Assembly: GCF_013375555.1 (NCBI RefSeq)
Contig: NZ_JABXWB010000001.1
Coordinates: forward strand, 372,001-436,000
DNA: 64,000 nucleotides
Source of the DNA: Sphingobium sp. EM0848
GTDB taxonomy: Bacteria > Pseudomonadota > Alphaproteobacteria > Sphingomonadales > Sphingomonadaceae
Reading direction: 5' to 3'
In this document: piece by piece, positions 25,054-33,507 of the stretch
Numbering within the stretch: position 1 is the first letter of the stretch
How the letters are laid out: each line of letters opens with the position of its first letter
Translations under genes and position numbers: made by a program
The notes under the pieces: model-generated
The model's database searches: none
Told to the model about the DNA's origin: nothing
What the model saw: only the letters and a program-made list of their open reading frames with translations

Positions 25054-25210
25054 GTCTTTTATACTCCTGACCCCAAAAGAGGGGCTGTCTTGAACCATAT
25101 GTCGGCATTGCTCCACGACGGATCAAGATGGACATCCTGACCGCTGGAATTGCCAGACTGCCCATACCCGGTGAAGCCTTCAGCAAGGCCGCAGAGGGTG
25201 GGGCGCGGGT

Positions 25211-25408
25211 TCATCGCTTGAATAACGCCTCGGCACTTGCTTTGTGGTTAACGGCGCTTTCAATCTTTGATCGGGTTCGGGCGATTTCACCCTCCAGCGC
25301 GAGGATACGCGCTTCCAGATCGGCCACGGAAAGTGGACCCAAATCCTGTCGAAGCAGTTGGGCCAGCGGATCATCAGCCTTTCTTGGCAGATTGTCATCC
25401 ATGTCCAT
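25211..25408 (-). CDS. DUF1192 family protein
   Basis: 65 residues: MDMDDNLPRKADDPLAQLLR, then LGPLSVADLEARILALEGEI, a coiled-coil segment with conserved Arg. This matches DUF1192, a small conserved alphaproteobacterial family of unknown function. Divergent from the quinone oxidoreductase gene, sharing a roughly 96-base promoter region. Confidence 0.85.
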   Translation of the reverse strand: MDMDDNLPRKADDPLAQLLRQDLGPLSVADLEARILALEGEIARTRSKIESAVNHKASAEALFKR

Positions 25409-25504
25409 GAATCGTAATGTTGACCCTGAGGATCAGTCTGTCAATAAGGCCTTCATTCCGCCCGTCGATTTAGGTGCGGTGCAACATTGACGGCGGGGGC
25501 GCCA

Positions 25505-26509
25505 GTGACGGTTGAAAACGCAATTCCGGGCGAAATGATGGCCATCGGCATAGCGGCGCCGGGTGGGCCGGAGGCTTTGGTGCCGGAACGGCGGCCGGTT
25601 CCGGTGCCGGGTCCCGACGAAGTGCTGATCAAGGTGGCGGCCGCGGGCGTGAATCGCCCGGACGTGATGCAGCGGCAGGGGAAATATCCGCCGCCGCCGG
25701 GTGCGCCGGATATTCCGGGGCTGGAGGTTTCCGGAACCATCGTTGCCGCCGGCGGGAGCGCCGAACTGCTCGTCGGGCAGCGCGTGTGTGCGCTGCTGCC
25801 GGGCGGGGGCTATGCCGAATATGTGGTGGCGCCTGCGGGCCAATGCCTGCCCGTGCCGGACGATTATGATCTGGTGGAGGCGGCGGCGCTGCCCGAAACG
25901 CTGTTCACCGTATGGAGCAACCTGTTCGAGCGGGCCTATGTGGTGGAGGGAGATACGGTGCTGGTGCATGGCGGCACCAGCGGTATCGGCACCATGGCGA
26001 TTTCGCTCTGCAAGCTGTTCGATATCACGACCATCGTCACCTGCGGCAGTGACGAGAAATGTGAGCAGGCCAAGGTCTGGGGTGCGGATCATGCGATCAA
26101 TTACCGCACTCAGGATTTCGTCGAGGAAGTGAAGCGCATCACCGGCGGACAGGGTGTGCAGGCGGTTCTGGATATGGTCGGCGGCGATTATGTCCCGCGC
26201 AACATCCAGTGCATGGCCGAAGACGGCCGCCATGTGTCGATCGCGGTGATGAGCGGGCCGAAGACGAGCGTCTTTCTGCCCACGATCATGAGCAAGCGGC
26301 TGACGCTCACCGGGTCGACGCTGCGGCCACGCTCCGTCGCGTTCAAGAGTCTGGTGGCGGACGAATTGATGCGGGTCGTCTGGACCTTCGTCGAGCAGGG
26401 CAAGCTGCGGCCTGCCATGGATAGCCGCTTTCCGCTGGCCGATGCGGCCAAGGCGCATGCGCGCATGGATGCCGGCGACCATTTCGGAAAGATCGTGCTG
26501 ACGGTTTGA
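25505..26509 (+). CDS. NAD(P)H-quinone oxidoreductase (PIG3/QorA family)
   Basis: About 334 residues. Zinc-free medium-chain dehydrogenase: GroES-like N-terminal domain (AAAGVNRPDVMQRQGKYPPP, PDIPGLEVSG) and a Rossmann domain with VLVHGGTSGIGTMAI (about 145-160). The start is uncertain: TTG 25487, GTG 25505 and ATG 25535 are in frame; GTG 25505 has a purine-rich GGCGGGGG upstream. It should reduce quinones or enones with NADPH. Confidence 0.9.
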   Translation: MTVENAIPGEMMAIGIAAPGGPEALVPERRPVPVPGPDEVLIKVAAAGVNRPDVMQRQGKYPPPPGAPDIPGLEVSGTIVAAGGSAELLVGQRVCALLPGGGYAEYVVAPAGQCLPVPDDYDLVEAAALPETLFTVWSNLFERAYVVEGDTVLVHGGTSGIGTMAISLCKLFDITTIVTCGSDEKCEQAKVWGADHAINYRTQDFVEEVKRITGGQGVQAVLDMVGGDYVPRNIQCMAEDGRHVSIAVMSGPKTSVFLPTIMSKRLTLTGSTLRPRSVAFKSLVADELMRVVWTFVEQGKLRPAMDSRFPLADAAKAHARMDAGDHFGKIVLTV

Positions 26510-26652
26510 GGGGCAGCGGCTCCATCGATTCCGTGCTGTCGGCCGCTCGGGAATCCCCTGAAATCGTAGTATTTCCGTCATATTCGGTGCGGAGTTGTAA
26601 CATAGCGGCGCTATGGATTCGCTCCTGAGGGAAACAGCTCAGGGGTCGCATC

Positions 26653-27531
26653 ATGAACGCCATCACACGCCTGCCATTTCTGGCAGACGTTGGTTTGTCG
26701 GAGGGGGATGACGCCGCCGACGACAAGTTCACCATCCCCGAACGGGAAGGGCAGCGTCGCCGCTATCGCACGATCTGGATTTCGGACATCCATCTCGGCA
26801 CGCGCGGCTGCAATGCGAAGATGCTGATCGACTTTCTCGACAGCGTCGACAGCGACACCATGTATCTGGTGGGCGACATCATCGACGGCTGGCGGCTCAA
26901 GAAGCGCTTCTACTGGCCCGCCGCGCACAATGATGTCGTGTGGCGCGTGATGAAGCGCGCCAAGCGCGGCACCCGCGTCGTCTATATTCCCGGCAATCAT
27001 GACGAGATGTTCCGTCAGTTCACGGGCCTCAGCTTCGGCGGCGTGGAGATCCGGCGCAAGGCCATTCACGAAACCGCCGATGGCCGCAAGCTGCTGGTGC
27101 TGCATGGCGACGAGTTCGACACGATCATGCTCGCGCATCGCTGGCTCGCCTTCATCGGCGACGCGGCCTACACCATGCTGATGCGCGTCAATATCGTGGT
27201 GAACGCGGTGCGTCAGCGCATGGGGCTGCCCTATTGGTCGCTCAGCAAGATGGCCAAGCACAAGGTCAAGAATGCGGTCGAATTTATCTCCCGCTTCGAG
27301 GAAGTGGTGGCGCATGAAGCCGGATCGCGCGGCGTCGACGGCGTGGTCTGCGGTCATATCCACAATGCCGAGATTCGCGAGATAGCGGGCGTCGAATATT
27401 ATAATGACGGCGACTGGGTCGAAGGCTGCACCGCGCTGGTCGAGCATTTCGACGGCCGGATGGAAGTGCTGCACTGGGCCGAGGAGATCGCCAAGCGCAC
27501 CGCCGATGAACCCGCACGGATCGCGGCATAG
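26653..27531 (+). CDS. LpxH-like metallophosphoesterase (UDP-2,3-diacylglucosamine diphosphatase family)
   Basis: 292 residues. Calcineurin-type metal motifs in order: SDIHLGTRGC (about 50), GDIIDGWRL, GNHDEMFR, LHGDEFD and GHIHNAEI. This set and spacing fit the LpxH/LpxH2-like group, which removes UMP from UDP-diacylglucosamine or related lipids. It is followed 11 bases later by a glycosyltransferase, so a role in envelope glycolipid synthesis is likely. Whether it is the lipid A enzyme or a paralogue cannot be decided here. Confidence 0.85.
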   Translation: MNAITRLPFLADVGLSEGDDAADDKFTIPEREGQRRRYRTIWISDIHLGTRGCNAKMLIDFLDSVDSDTMYLVGDIIDGWRLKKRFYWPAAHNDVVWRVMKRAKRGTRVVYIPGNHDEMFRQFTGLSFGGVEIRRKAIHETADGRKLLVLHGDEFDTIMLAHRWLAFIGDAAYTMLMRVNIVVNAVRQRMGLPYWSLSKMAKHKVKNAVEFISRFEEVVAHEAGSRGVDGVVCGHIHNAEIREIAGVEYYNDGDWVEGCTALVEHFDGRMEVLHWAEEIAKRTADEPARIAA

Positions 27532-27542
27532 GAGTGGAGCCG

Positions 27543-28586
27543 ATGCGCCCACCCCTCATGCGGATCATCATCGTCACCGACGCCTGGAGCCCGCAGGTCA
27601 ACGGCGTCGTCCGCACGCTCCAGACGATCCAGACGGAACTGGAGCATATGGGGCATGAGGTGAAGGTGATCTCGCCCGATCTTTTCGGCTCGATCCCCTG
27701 TCCGACCTATCCCGAAATCCGGCTGGCCTTTGTGCGTTCGACCGTGGTGGGGCAGATGATCGCGGCCTTCCGGCCCGATGCGGTGCATCTCGCCACCGAA
27801 GGCCCGCTCTGCCTCGCTGCCCGGCGCTGGTGCCTGCGCAGCGGTATTCGCTTCACCACCGCCTATCATACCCATTTCCCGGATTATGTGGCGCAGCGCA
27901 CCGGCCTGCCTGCTTCCTGGTTCTGGCGCTATATCCGCTGGTTCCATGGACCCGCCGAAGCGGTGCTGGTCTCGACCCGCTCGGTGCGGCAGCAATTGCG
28001 TGCCCATGGGCTGGCGCAGGTCCGTGCATGGGGCAGGGGGGTGGACCTTGTCGCCTTCACCCCCAAGGCGCCGCAGCCCGCCGCCTTCGCCGACCTGCCC
28101 CGTCCGATCCAGCTCTATGTCGGGCGCGTGGCGGTCGAGAAAAATCTCGAAGCCTTCCTTGCCAGCGATCATCCCGGCACCAGGGTTGTCGTCGGTGACG
28201 GTCCAGCCCGCGCCATGTTGGAAAAGACCTATCCGCAGGCCCGTTTTCTTGGGCCGATGTTCGGCGCTGACCTCGCGGGCGCCTATGCGGGCGCCGATGT
28301 GTTCGTCTTCCCCAGCCGCACGGACACATTCGGCCTGGTCATGATCGAGGCGCTGGCGTGCGGCACGCCCGTTGCCGCCTATCCGGTCACCGGACCCATC
28401 GATATCGTCACGCCCGAAACCGGCGCGCTGTCCGACCGGCTGGAAGATGCCATCGCCGCCGCCCTGACCCGCGATCGGCGTGCCTGCGCCGCCTATGGGC
28501 AGAGTTTCAGCTGGGAACGCAGCGCCCAGGAATTTCTGGCGGGTCTGCACAATATCGACCGGGAAGTCCTGGAAAGCGCCGCCTGA
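27543..28586 (+). CDS. glycosyltransferase family 4 protein
   Basis: About 347 residues. GT-B fold: N-terminal IIIVTDAWSPQVNGVVRTLQ, mid GRVAVEKNLEAFLAS, C-terminal TDTFGLVMIEALACGTPVAA with the E-x7-E type motif. Closest to mannosyl-/glucuronosyl-type transferases acting on diacylglycerol-like lipids. ATG 27543 preferred since GGAG lies 9 bases upstream; GTG 27534 is possible. Forms an operon with the preceding phosphoesterase. Confidence 0.85.
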   Translation: MRPPLMRIIIVTDAWSPQVNGVVRTLQTIQTELEHMGHEVKVISPDLFGSIPCPTYPEIRLAFVRSTVVGQMIAAFRPDAVHLATEGPLCLAARRWCLRSGIRFTTAYHTHFPDYVAQRTGLPASWFWRYIRWFHGPAEAVLVSTRSVRQQLRAHGLAQVRAWGRGVDLVAFTPKAPQPAAFADLPRPIQLYVGRVAVEKNLEAFLASDHPGTRVVVGDGPARAMLEKTYPQARFLGPMFGADLAGAYAGADVFVFPSRTDTFGLVMIEALACGTPVAAYPVTGPIDIVTPETGALSDRLEDAIAAALTRDRRACAAYGQSFSWERSAQEFLAGLHNIDREVLESAA

Positions 28587-28633
28587 CGCTTTTTCTTGCC
28601 GTGTACGTTGGGATGCACTATCTCAGGTCGGGC

Positions 28634-28668
28634 GTGGCCGCCCTGCTTGGGCGGCCCTTATCGTTTTT
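28634..28668 (+). terminator. terminator after the phosphoesterase-glycosyltransferase operon
   Basis: Perfect 8-base stem GGCCGCCC/GGGCGGCC with loop TGCTT, then CTTATCGTTTTT. It lies 50 bases after the glycosyltransferase stop and just before the trcR ribosome site, so trcR must have a promoter nearby or depend on read-through. Confidence 0.7.
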
Positions 28669-28685
28669 AGTGCCGGAGAATTCCC

Positions 28686-29384
28686 GTGTCCCAGCCTCTC
28701 ATGCCCCATGCGACTGCCAGTTGGCTGGTCGACAACAGCGCTCTGAGCTTTGATCAGATCGCGGAATTTTGCGGGCTGCATATTCTGGAAGTGCAGGCGA
28801 TCGCCGACGATACCGCCGGCATCAAATATACCGGCCGCGACCCGGTCCGCGCCCATGAGATCACCATGGAGGAGATTCACAAGGGCGAGGCGAACCCCGA
28901 TTACCGGCTGAAGATGCTGAAGGGCCCCGAGCCGGTCCGCCGTACCAAGGGGCCGCGCTACACGCCGGTTTCCAAGCGTCAGGACAAGCCGGACGGCATC
29001 GCCTGGATTCTGCGCAACCATCCGGAGATTTCGGACGGCGCCATCGGCAAGCTGATCGGCACCACCCGCACCACCATAGCCGCGATCCGCGACCGCACGC
29101 ACTGGAACATCTCCAACATCGTGCCCAAGGACCCGGTGACGCTCGGCCTCTGTTCGCAGCGGGAACTGGACGCGCTGGTGGCCAAGGCCGCGAAGAAGGC
29201 AGGCATCGAGACGCCGACCGATTCGCGTCTGGATGGCGATCGGGAAGCGCTGATCAACGAACTGCGCAGGGAGCGCGAGGATGCGTCCCGCCGTGCGGAA
29301 GAGGCGCTGAAGGCTGAATCCGACCTTATTTCGGGTGCTGCCAAGATCCTCGATCCGTTCAGCGACAATAAGGACCATGCCTGA
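28686..29384 (+). CDS. trcR: cell cycle transcriptional regulator TrcR (DUF1013)
   Basis: 232 residues. DUF1013 pattern: LMPHATASWLVDNSALSFDQ, AEFCGLHILEVQAIADD, PKMLK-type middle (YRLKMLKGPEPVRR), then a second HTH-like part ISDGAIGKLIGTTRTTIAAI and THWNISNIVPKDPVTLGLCS. It associates with RNA polymerase in alphaproteobacteria. GTG 28686 has GGAGA 8 bases upstream; ATG 28701 is the alternative. Followed by a strong terminator. Confidence 0.92.
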   Translation: MSQPLMPHATASWLVDNSALSFDQIAEFCGLHILEVQAIADDTAGIKYTGRDPVRAHEITMEEIHKGEANPDYRLKMLKGPEPVRRTKGPRYTPVSKRQDKPDGIAWILRNHPEISDGAIGKLIGTTRTTIAAIRDRTHWNISNIVPKDPVTLGLCSQRELDALVAKAAKKAGIETPTDSRLDGDREALINELRREREDASRRAEEALKAESDLISGAAKILDPFSDNKDHA

Positions 29385-29433
29385 TACCGTAGCGTCATTC
29401 CGTCGGTGACGGAGTGACGATCGGGCAATGACG

Positions 29434-29472
29434 AAAAGGGCCGCGCCTCCTGCCGAGGCGCGGCCCTTTTTG
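29434..29472 (+). terminator. terminator after trcR
   Basis: Perfect 12-base stem GGGCCGCGCCTC/GAGGCGCGGCCC with a 5-base loop, followed by TTTTT; AAAA on the other flank. Confidence 0.92.
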
Positions 29473-29521
29473 TCGGGCTTTACGCTTGCGTAAAGGGAAG
29501 GGGTGACTTACACCTGTACAA

Positions 29522-31228
29522 ATGGAGAGCAGCGAAAATATCTGGAAAACCCGTTATAATCACCCCTCCGCCTGGGAGCAGGCCTTCCCTCCCTTGTCCA
29601 TGGTCGACATGGTGGTGGGCAGCGCGACGGCGAACCCCGATGCGGTGATGATCGACTTCATGGGTCGCAAGACGACCTATGGCGACATGCTCCGGACCAT
29701 CCGGCGCGTCGCAAAGGGCTTGCAGGATCTGGGCGTGCGGCAGGGCGACCGCGTTGGCCTCTATCTTCCCAATGTCCCCCATTATGTCGCGGCCTATTAT
29801 GGCGCGATGATGGCCGGGGCCACGGTTGTCAATTTCTCCCCCCTCTATACCGCCGCCGAACTGGAGCATCAGGTCGAGGACAGCGGCACGAAGATTCTCT
29901 TCACCCTGTCGGCCAAGGCGCTGCTGCCGACCGCGCTGGAGGTGCTGGACAACAGCAGCCTGGAACGACTGGTCGTCGGCTGCGTGGCGGAGGCGCTGCC
30001 CCCGGCCAAATCCGTCCTGTTCCGCCTCTTCAAGCGCGCCGAAACGGCCCATGTCCCGCATGATCCGCGTATCACCCATTATGCCGACCTGCTGCGCCAT
30101 GGGGATGACCCCGCGCCCGTCGCCATCGACCCTGAAAATGATGTGGCCCTGCTGCAATATACCGGCGGCACCACAGGCCGGCCCAAGGGCGCGATGCTCA
30201 CCCATCAGAATCTGACCGCCAATGCCCGGCAGGTCCGCCTGATCGACCCGCATCCCGAGGCGCCCGACCGCATATTGGCGGTGCTGCCCTTCTTCCACGT
30301 CTTCGCCAATACCTGCGTCCTCAACCGCACGGTGCTGAACGGCGGGGAAATGGTGATGCTGCCCCGCTTCGAGGGGACGCAGGTCCTGGCCGCGCTCCAG
30401 CGGACCAAGGCCACCTCGCTGCCGGGCGTGCCGACCATGTATCAGGCGCTGCTGGATCATCCGGCGACGCCCAATATCGACTTCTCCTCGTTGCGCCTCT
30501 GCATTTCGGGCGGCGCGCCGCTGCCGCTGGAGGTCAAGCAACGGTTCGAGGCGGTGACGGGCTCCAAGCTGGTCGAAGGCTATGGCCTCACCGAAAGCAG
30601 CCCGGTCGTCTGCACCAACCCCTATGAAGGGCTGAACAAGGCCGGCACGGTGGGACAACCCGTCCCCGGCACCCGCGTCAAGCTGGTCGACCGGGAGGAC
30701 CCGACCCGCCCGCCGCCTGAAGGCGAACCGGGCGAACTGGTCTTTTCCGGGCCGCAGATCATGAAGGGCTATTGGCAGCGGCCCGACGCCGACAGGGATG
30801 TGTTCGTCGACGGCTGGCTGCGCACCGGCGACGTCGGGCTGATCGACGAGGACGGTTATGTGAAGATCGTCGATCGGTTGAAGGATATGATCGCCGTCGG
30901 CGGCTTCAAGGTTTTCCCCAGCCAGGTCGAGGCGATCCTCTACCATCATCCGGCGATCAAGGAAGCGCTGGTGATCGGCATTCCCGATGCCTATCGCGGC
31001 GAAAGCCCCAAGGCATTCGTGACGCTTCAGGAGGGCGCGGAGATTGACGGTCCGGCGCTCAAGGACTGGCTCAACCCCCAACTCGGCAAGCATGAGCGGG
31101 TGAGCGAAGTCGAAGTGCGCCTGAACCTGCCCAAGACGCTGGTCGGCAAGCTGTCCCGCAAGGAACTGGTGGCCGAGGAGCGGGCCAAGGCGGAAACCGC
31201 GCAGGCGAAGGCTGGAACAGCGGGCTGA
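29522..31228 (+). CDS. fadD: long-chain-fatty-acid-CoA ligase
   Basis: 568 residues, an adenylate-forming enzyme. P-loop-like motif YTGGTTGRPKGAMLTH (about 210-225), GYGLTESSPV, GWLRTGDVGLID and the C-terminal lysine region PKTLVGKLSRKEL. It activates fatty acids to acyl-CoA for beta-oxidation or lipid synthesis. Start at ATG 29522; GTGACTTACACC precedes without a strong ribosome site, so a start a few codons later cannot be excluded. msrA follows 54 bases later. Confidence 0.93.
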   Translation: MESSENIWKTRYNHPSAWEQAFPPLSMVDMVVGSATANPDAVMIDFMGRKTTYGDMLRTIRRVAKGLQDLGVRQGDRVGLYLPNVPHYVAAYYGAMMAGATVVNFSPLYTAAELEHQVEDSGTKILFTLSAKALLPTALEVLDNSSLERLVVGCVAEALPPAKSVLFRLFKRAETAHVPHDPRITHYADLLRHGDDPAPVAIDPENDVALLQYTGGTTGRPKGAMLTHQNLTANARQVRLIDPHPEAPDRILAVLPFFHVFANTCVLNRTVLNGGEMVMLPRFEGTQVLAALQRTKATSLPGVPTMYQALLDHPATPNIDFSSLRLCISGGAPLPLEVKQRFEAVTGSKLVEGYGLTESSPVVCTNPYEGLNKAGTVGQPVPGTRVKLVDREDPTRPPPEGEPGELVFSGPQIMKGYWQRPDADRDVFVDGWLRTGDVGLIDEDGYVKIVDRLKDMIAVGGFKVFPSQVEAILYHHPAIKEALVIGIPDAYRGESPKAFVTLQEGAEIDGPALKDWLNPQLGKHERVSEVEVRLNLPKTLVGKLSRKELVAEERAKAETAQAKAGTAG

Positions 31229-31282
31229 CAGTCCCTATCTGAGCGGGCCATGCAAGATGCAGGGCAGGATAAGGACGGATAA

Positions 31283-31816
31283 ATGGCGGAAGAGATCGCA
31301 ACCCTGGCGGGTGGCTGCTTCTGGTGCACCGAGGCGGTTTACCAGAACCTCAAGGGCGTGAAGGCTGTCGAGAGCGGCTATATCGGTGGTACGCTGCCCA
31401 ATCCGACCTATGAGCAGGTCTGCTCCGGCGCGACCGGCCATGCCGAGGCGATCCGCATCAGCTATGATCCGGCGGTGATCGGCTATGGCGATCTGCTGGA
31501 CATTTTCTTCGCCACCCATGATCCGACGACGCTGAATCGCCAGGGCAATGATATCGGGACCCAGTACCGCTCCGCCATCTTTCCCCATTCGCCTGAGCAG
31601 GAGGCGGAGGCGAGGGCCGGTATCGAGCGTGCCCAGACGGATCAGGCGAACCCCATCGTCACCGCCATCGAGCCTGATGCCCCATGGTATCCGGCCGAGG
31701 ATTATCATCAGAAATATTGGGAACGGGTGGGGGATCGCAACCCCTATTGCATGGCCGTGATCCCGCCCAAGCTCGCCAAGCTGCGCAAGGGCTTTGCCGA
31801 ACGGATCGGCGGCTAA
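31283..31816 (+). CDS. msrA: peptide-methionine (S)-S-oxide reductase MsrA
   Basis: 177 residues. Catalytic [20 protein letters not shown] at residue 10, then [21 protein letters not shown], and [11 protein letters not shown]. Repairs oxidised methionines. The second, resolving Cys lies near the C-terminus ([11 protein letters not shown]). Start ATG 31283 preceded by AAGGACGG. Confidence 0.96.
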   Translation: MAEEIATLAGGCFWCTEAVYQNLKGVKAVESGYIGGTLPNPTYEQVCSGATGHAEAIRISYDPAVIGYGDLLDIFFATHDPTTLNRQGNDIGTQYRSAIFPHSPEQEAEARAGIERAQTDQANPIVTAIEPDAPWYPAEDYHQKYWERVGDRNPYCMAVIPPKLAKLRKGFAERIGG

Positions 31817-31916
31817 TGCCAACCCGCTGAGATGCTGACGCATCACGGATTGGCAATGCTCAAGCGCCGCACGGGCTTAACCAAGGCGCAATGAGTCAAG
31901 CTCATCTCACCTTGGT
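31817..31916. repeat. two tandem hairpins between msrA and a lipoprotein gene
   Basis: Hairpin 1 (31817-31855) pairs TGCCAA with TTGGCA and GATGC with GCATC around TGAC. Hairpin 2 (31880-31916) pairs ACCAAGG with CCTTGGT and ATGAG with CTCAT around TCAAG. Neither has a T-run, so they are not standard terminators. They may be mobile palindromes or an RNA structure. Confidence 0.5.
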
Positions 31917-31996
31917 ATAACCGTTCGTCGCCAACGGCTTGCCCCTGCCGCCAACGTCTTTAGGCTGTGTTCCAGAAGACAAGCCGGGGAAGGTGA

Positions 31997-32263
31997 ATGA
32001 AGCGGACATTATTGCTGAGCACGCCGGCGCTGATGCTGGTCCTGTCGGGCTGCATCGCGCGGACGGCGGCGAATGTCGTCACCCTGCCGGTGCGCGCGGG
32101 CGCGCAGGTGGTCGACTGGAGCACGACCAGCCAGGAAGAGGCCGACCGCAATTACGGCCGCAAGATGCGCAAGCAGGAAGCGCGCGACGCCCGGGAGCGC
32201 AAGAAGGAGGAAGAGCAGCGCCGTCGGGAATGCCGCCGTGCGGGCTATGATAATTGCGGGTGA
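31997..32263 (+). CDS. small lipoprotein with charged coiled-coil tail
   Basis: 88 residues. Lipobox at LVLSGC (residue 19), then a short hydrophobic part and a strongly charged C-terminal helix (KMRKQEARDARERKKEEEQR). No family recognised; likely outer membrane anchored. Its stop is followed three bases later by the large inverted repeat. Confidence 0.75.
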   Translation: MKRTLLLSTPALMLVLSGCIARTAANVVTLPVRAGAQVVDWSTTSQEEADRNYGRKMRKQEARDARERKKEEEQRRRECRRAGYDNCG

Positions 32264-32266
32264 GTC

Positions 32267-32432
32267 TAGGACGGATCGACATTCAGGAGATGGCGAGCCG
32301 AGCCGAAGGCCAGCGCAGCTAAAATGGCGGTTTTTCGAGATCCGGAGCGCAGCGTACTAAAAGTACGTGAGCACCGGAAGCGCGGAAAGCCGCCATTTGC
32401 AGGCCGCCAGAACTGAATGTCGATCCGTCCTA
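32267..32432. repeat. 166-base inverted repeat (REP/MITE-like)
   Basis: The outer 20 bases are perfectly inverted (TAGGACGGATCGACATTCAG at the left end, its complement at 32413-32432). Nested inside are AAATGGCGG/CCGCCATTT and a central hairpin CGTAC-TAAAA-GTACG, so the whole unit can fold into one long hairpin. The right end supplies the TAG stop of tsaC. It lies between convergent genes and codes for nothing. Confidence 0.9.
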
Positions 32433-33398
32433 AGCCGCCGCCCGCCTCAGCCGGTCGTTGACCGCCACTCCGACCCCCTCATTCGGGATCGGCGCCACGG
32501 CGATCCGTTCGGCGGCACTGGCGTCCGCAATATGCAGCGCCGCGAACAGATTGGCCGCAGCCTCCTGCACATTGGCATTCGGGCTGAGGTTCATGTGGCA
32601 GGGCATCAGCCCGAAGCCGATCAGATATTCGTCCTTTTCCGCCTTCAGCGCGTTCAGCCGGACTGGCTTGGACGGCGCATAGTGGCTTTCAAGCTGCCCC
32701 GGCGCCTCGATCTTCGCCCCTTCCGGACCCGTAGCCGTGCCCGTCACCACCGGCAGGCGCGTGGCCTGCTGAAGCATAGCCGCCGTTATCGGACCGGGCC
32801 GCAGTAGGCGGATGCGCTTGTCTTCCGGCGCGGCGATGGTGGATTCCACGCCCTCGCTGGTGGGGCCTTCGTCCAGAATCATGCGAATCTTGCCATTCAG
32901 GCTGGCGAGTACATGCTCCGCCCGCGTCGGGCTGATCGCGCCGCTGCGATTGGCCGAGGGCGCGGCGAGCGGCCGTCCACTTTCCCGGATCAGCGCCCGC
33001 ATTGCCGGATGGGCGGGCAGGCGCAGCGCGACGGTCGGCAGCCCCGCCGTCACCAGCGGCGACAGGCCGCTGTCGGCCCGCACCGGCAGCACCAGCGTCA
33101 GCGCGCCGGGCCAGAAGCGGGCCGCCAGCTTGTCGGCCACGGGTGAAAATTCCGCAAGCCGCTCCGCCATTTCCTTGTCCGCGACATGGACGATCAGCGG
33201 ATTGAAGCTGGGGCGCCCCTTGGCGCTGTAGATTGCCGCCACTGCGTGAGAATCGGTGGCATCGGCGGCCAGTCCATAGACCGTTTCGGTCGGCACGGCG
33301 ACGGGTTCGCCCGCGCGGATCAGCAATGCCGCCTCGCGCAGCGCCTCGCTGCCGTAGCGGCTTATCCGGGTTGAAAAGACTGGATTTGGGATGGTCAC
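32430..33398 (-). CDS. tsaC: L-threonylcarbamoyladenylate synthase (TsaC/Sua5)
   Basis: 322 residues: YrdC domain (about 15-205; AAVPTETVYGLAADAT-like GEPVAVPTETVYGLAADATD, KGRPSFNPLIVHV, RSGAISPTRAEHV) plus a C-terminal Sua5 domain (about 225-322; SHYAPSKPVRL). Makes the TC-AMP intermediate for t6A37 of tRNA. Its stop codon is inside the inverted repeat, so the end of the reading frame may have been set by the repeat's insertion. The last residues are RLRRAAA. Confidence 0.93.
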   Translation of the reverse strand: MTIPNPVFSTRISRYGSEALREAALLIRAGEPVAVPTETVYGLAADATDSHAVAAIYSAKGRPSFNPLIVHVADKEMAERLAEFSPVADKLAARFWPGALTLVLPVRADSGLSPLVTAGLPTVALRLPAHPAMRALIRESGRPLAAPSANRSGAISPTRAEHVLASLNGKIRMILDEGPTSEGVESTIAAPEDKRIRLLRPGPITAAMLQQATRLPVVTGTATGPEGAKIEAPGQLESHYAPSKPVRLNALKAEKDEYLIGFGLMPCHMNLSPNANVQEAAANLFAALHIADASAAERIAVAPIPNEGVGVAVNDRLRRAAA

Positions 33399-33507
33399 GG
33401 CCCCGCGATATAAACCCCGTAACCGTCAAGTAAAAGCCCATTGCTACAGAAGAATGACATGCCCGCCCTGCTTGCCGATGATGCGGGGGAGGGTTAAGCG
33501 CTTGACC

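Noticed and set aside
22834..25140. 768-codon open frame opposite clpA
   Set aside because: It mirrors the clpA codons on the other strand, has no ribosome site, and the translated protein is Arg/His-rich without any domain. GC-rich codon use leaves the opposite frame open.
29480..31093. 537-codon frame opposite fadD
   Set aside because: Shadow frame; all adenylate-forming motifs lie on the + strand.
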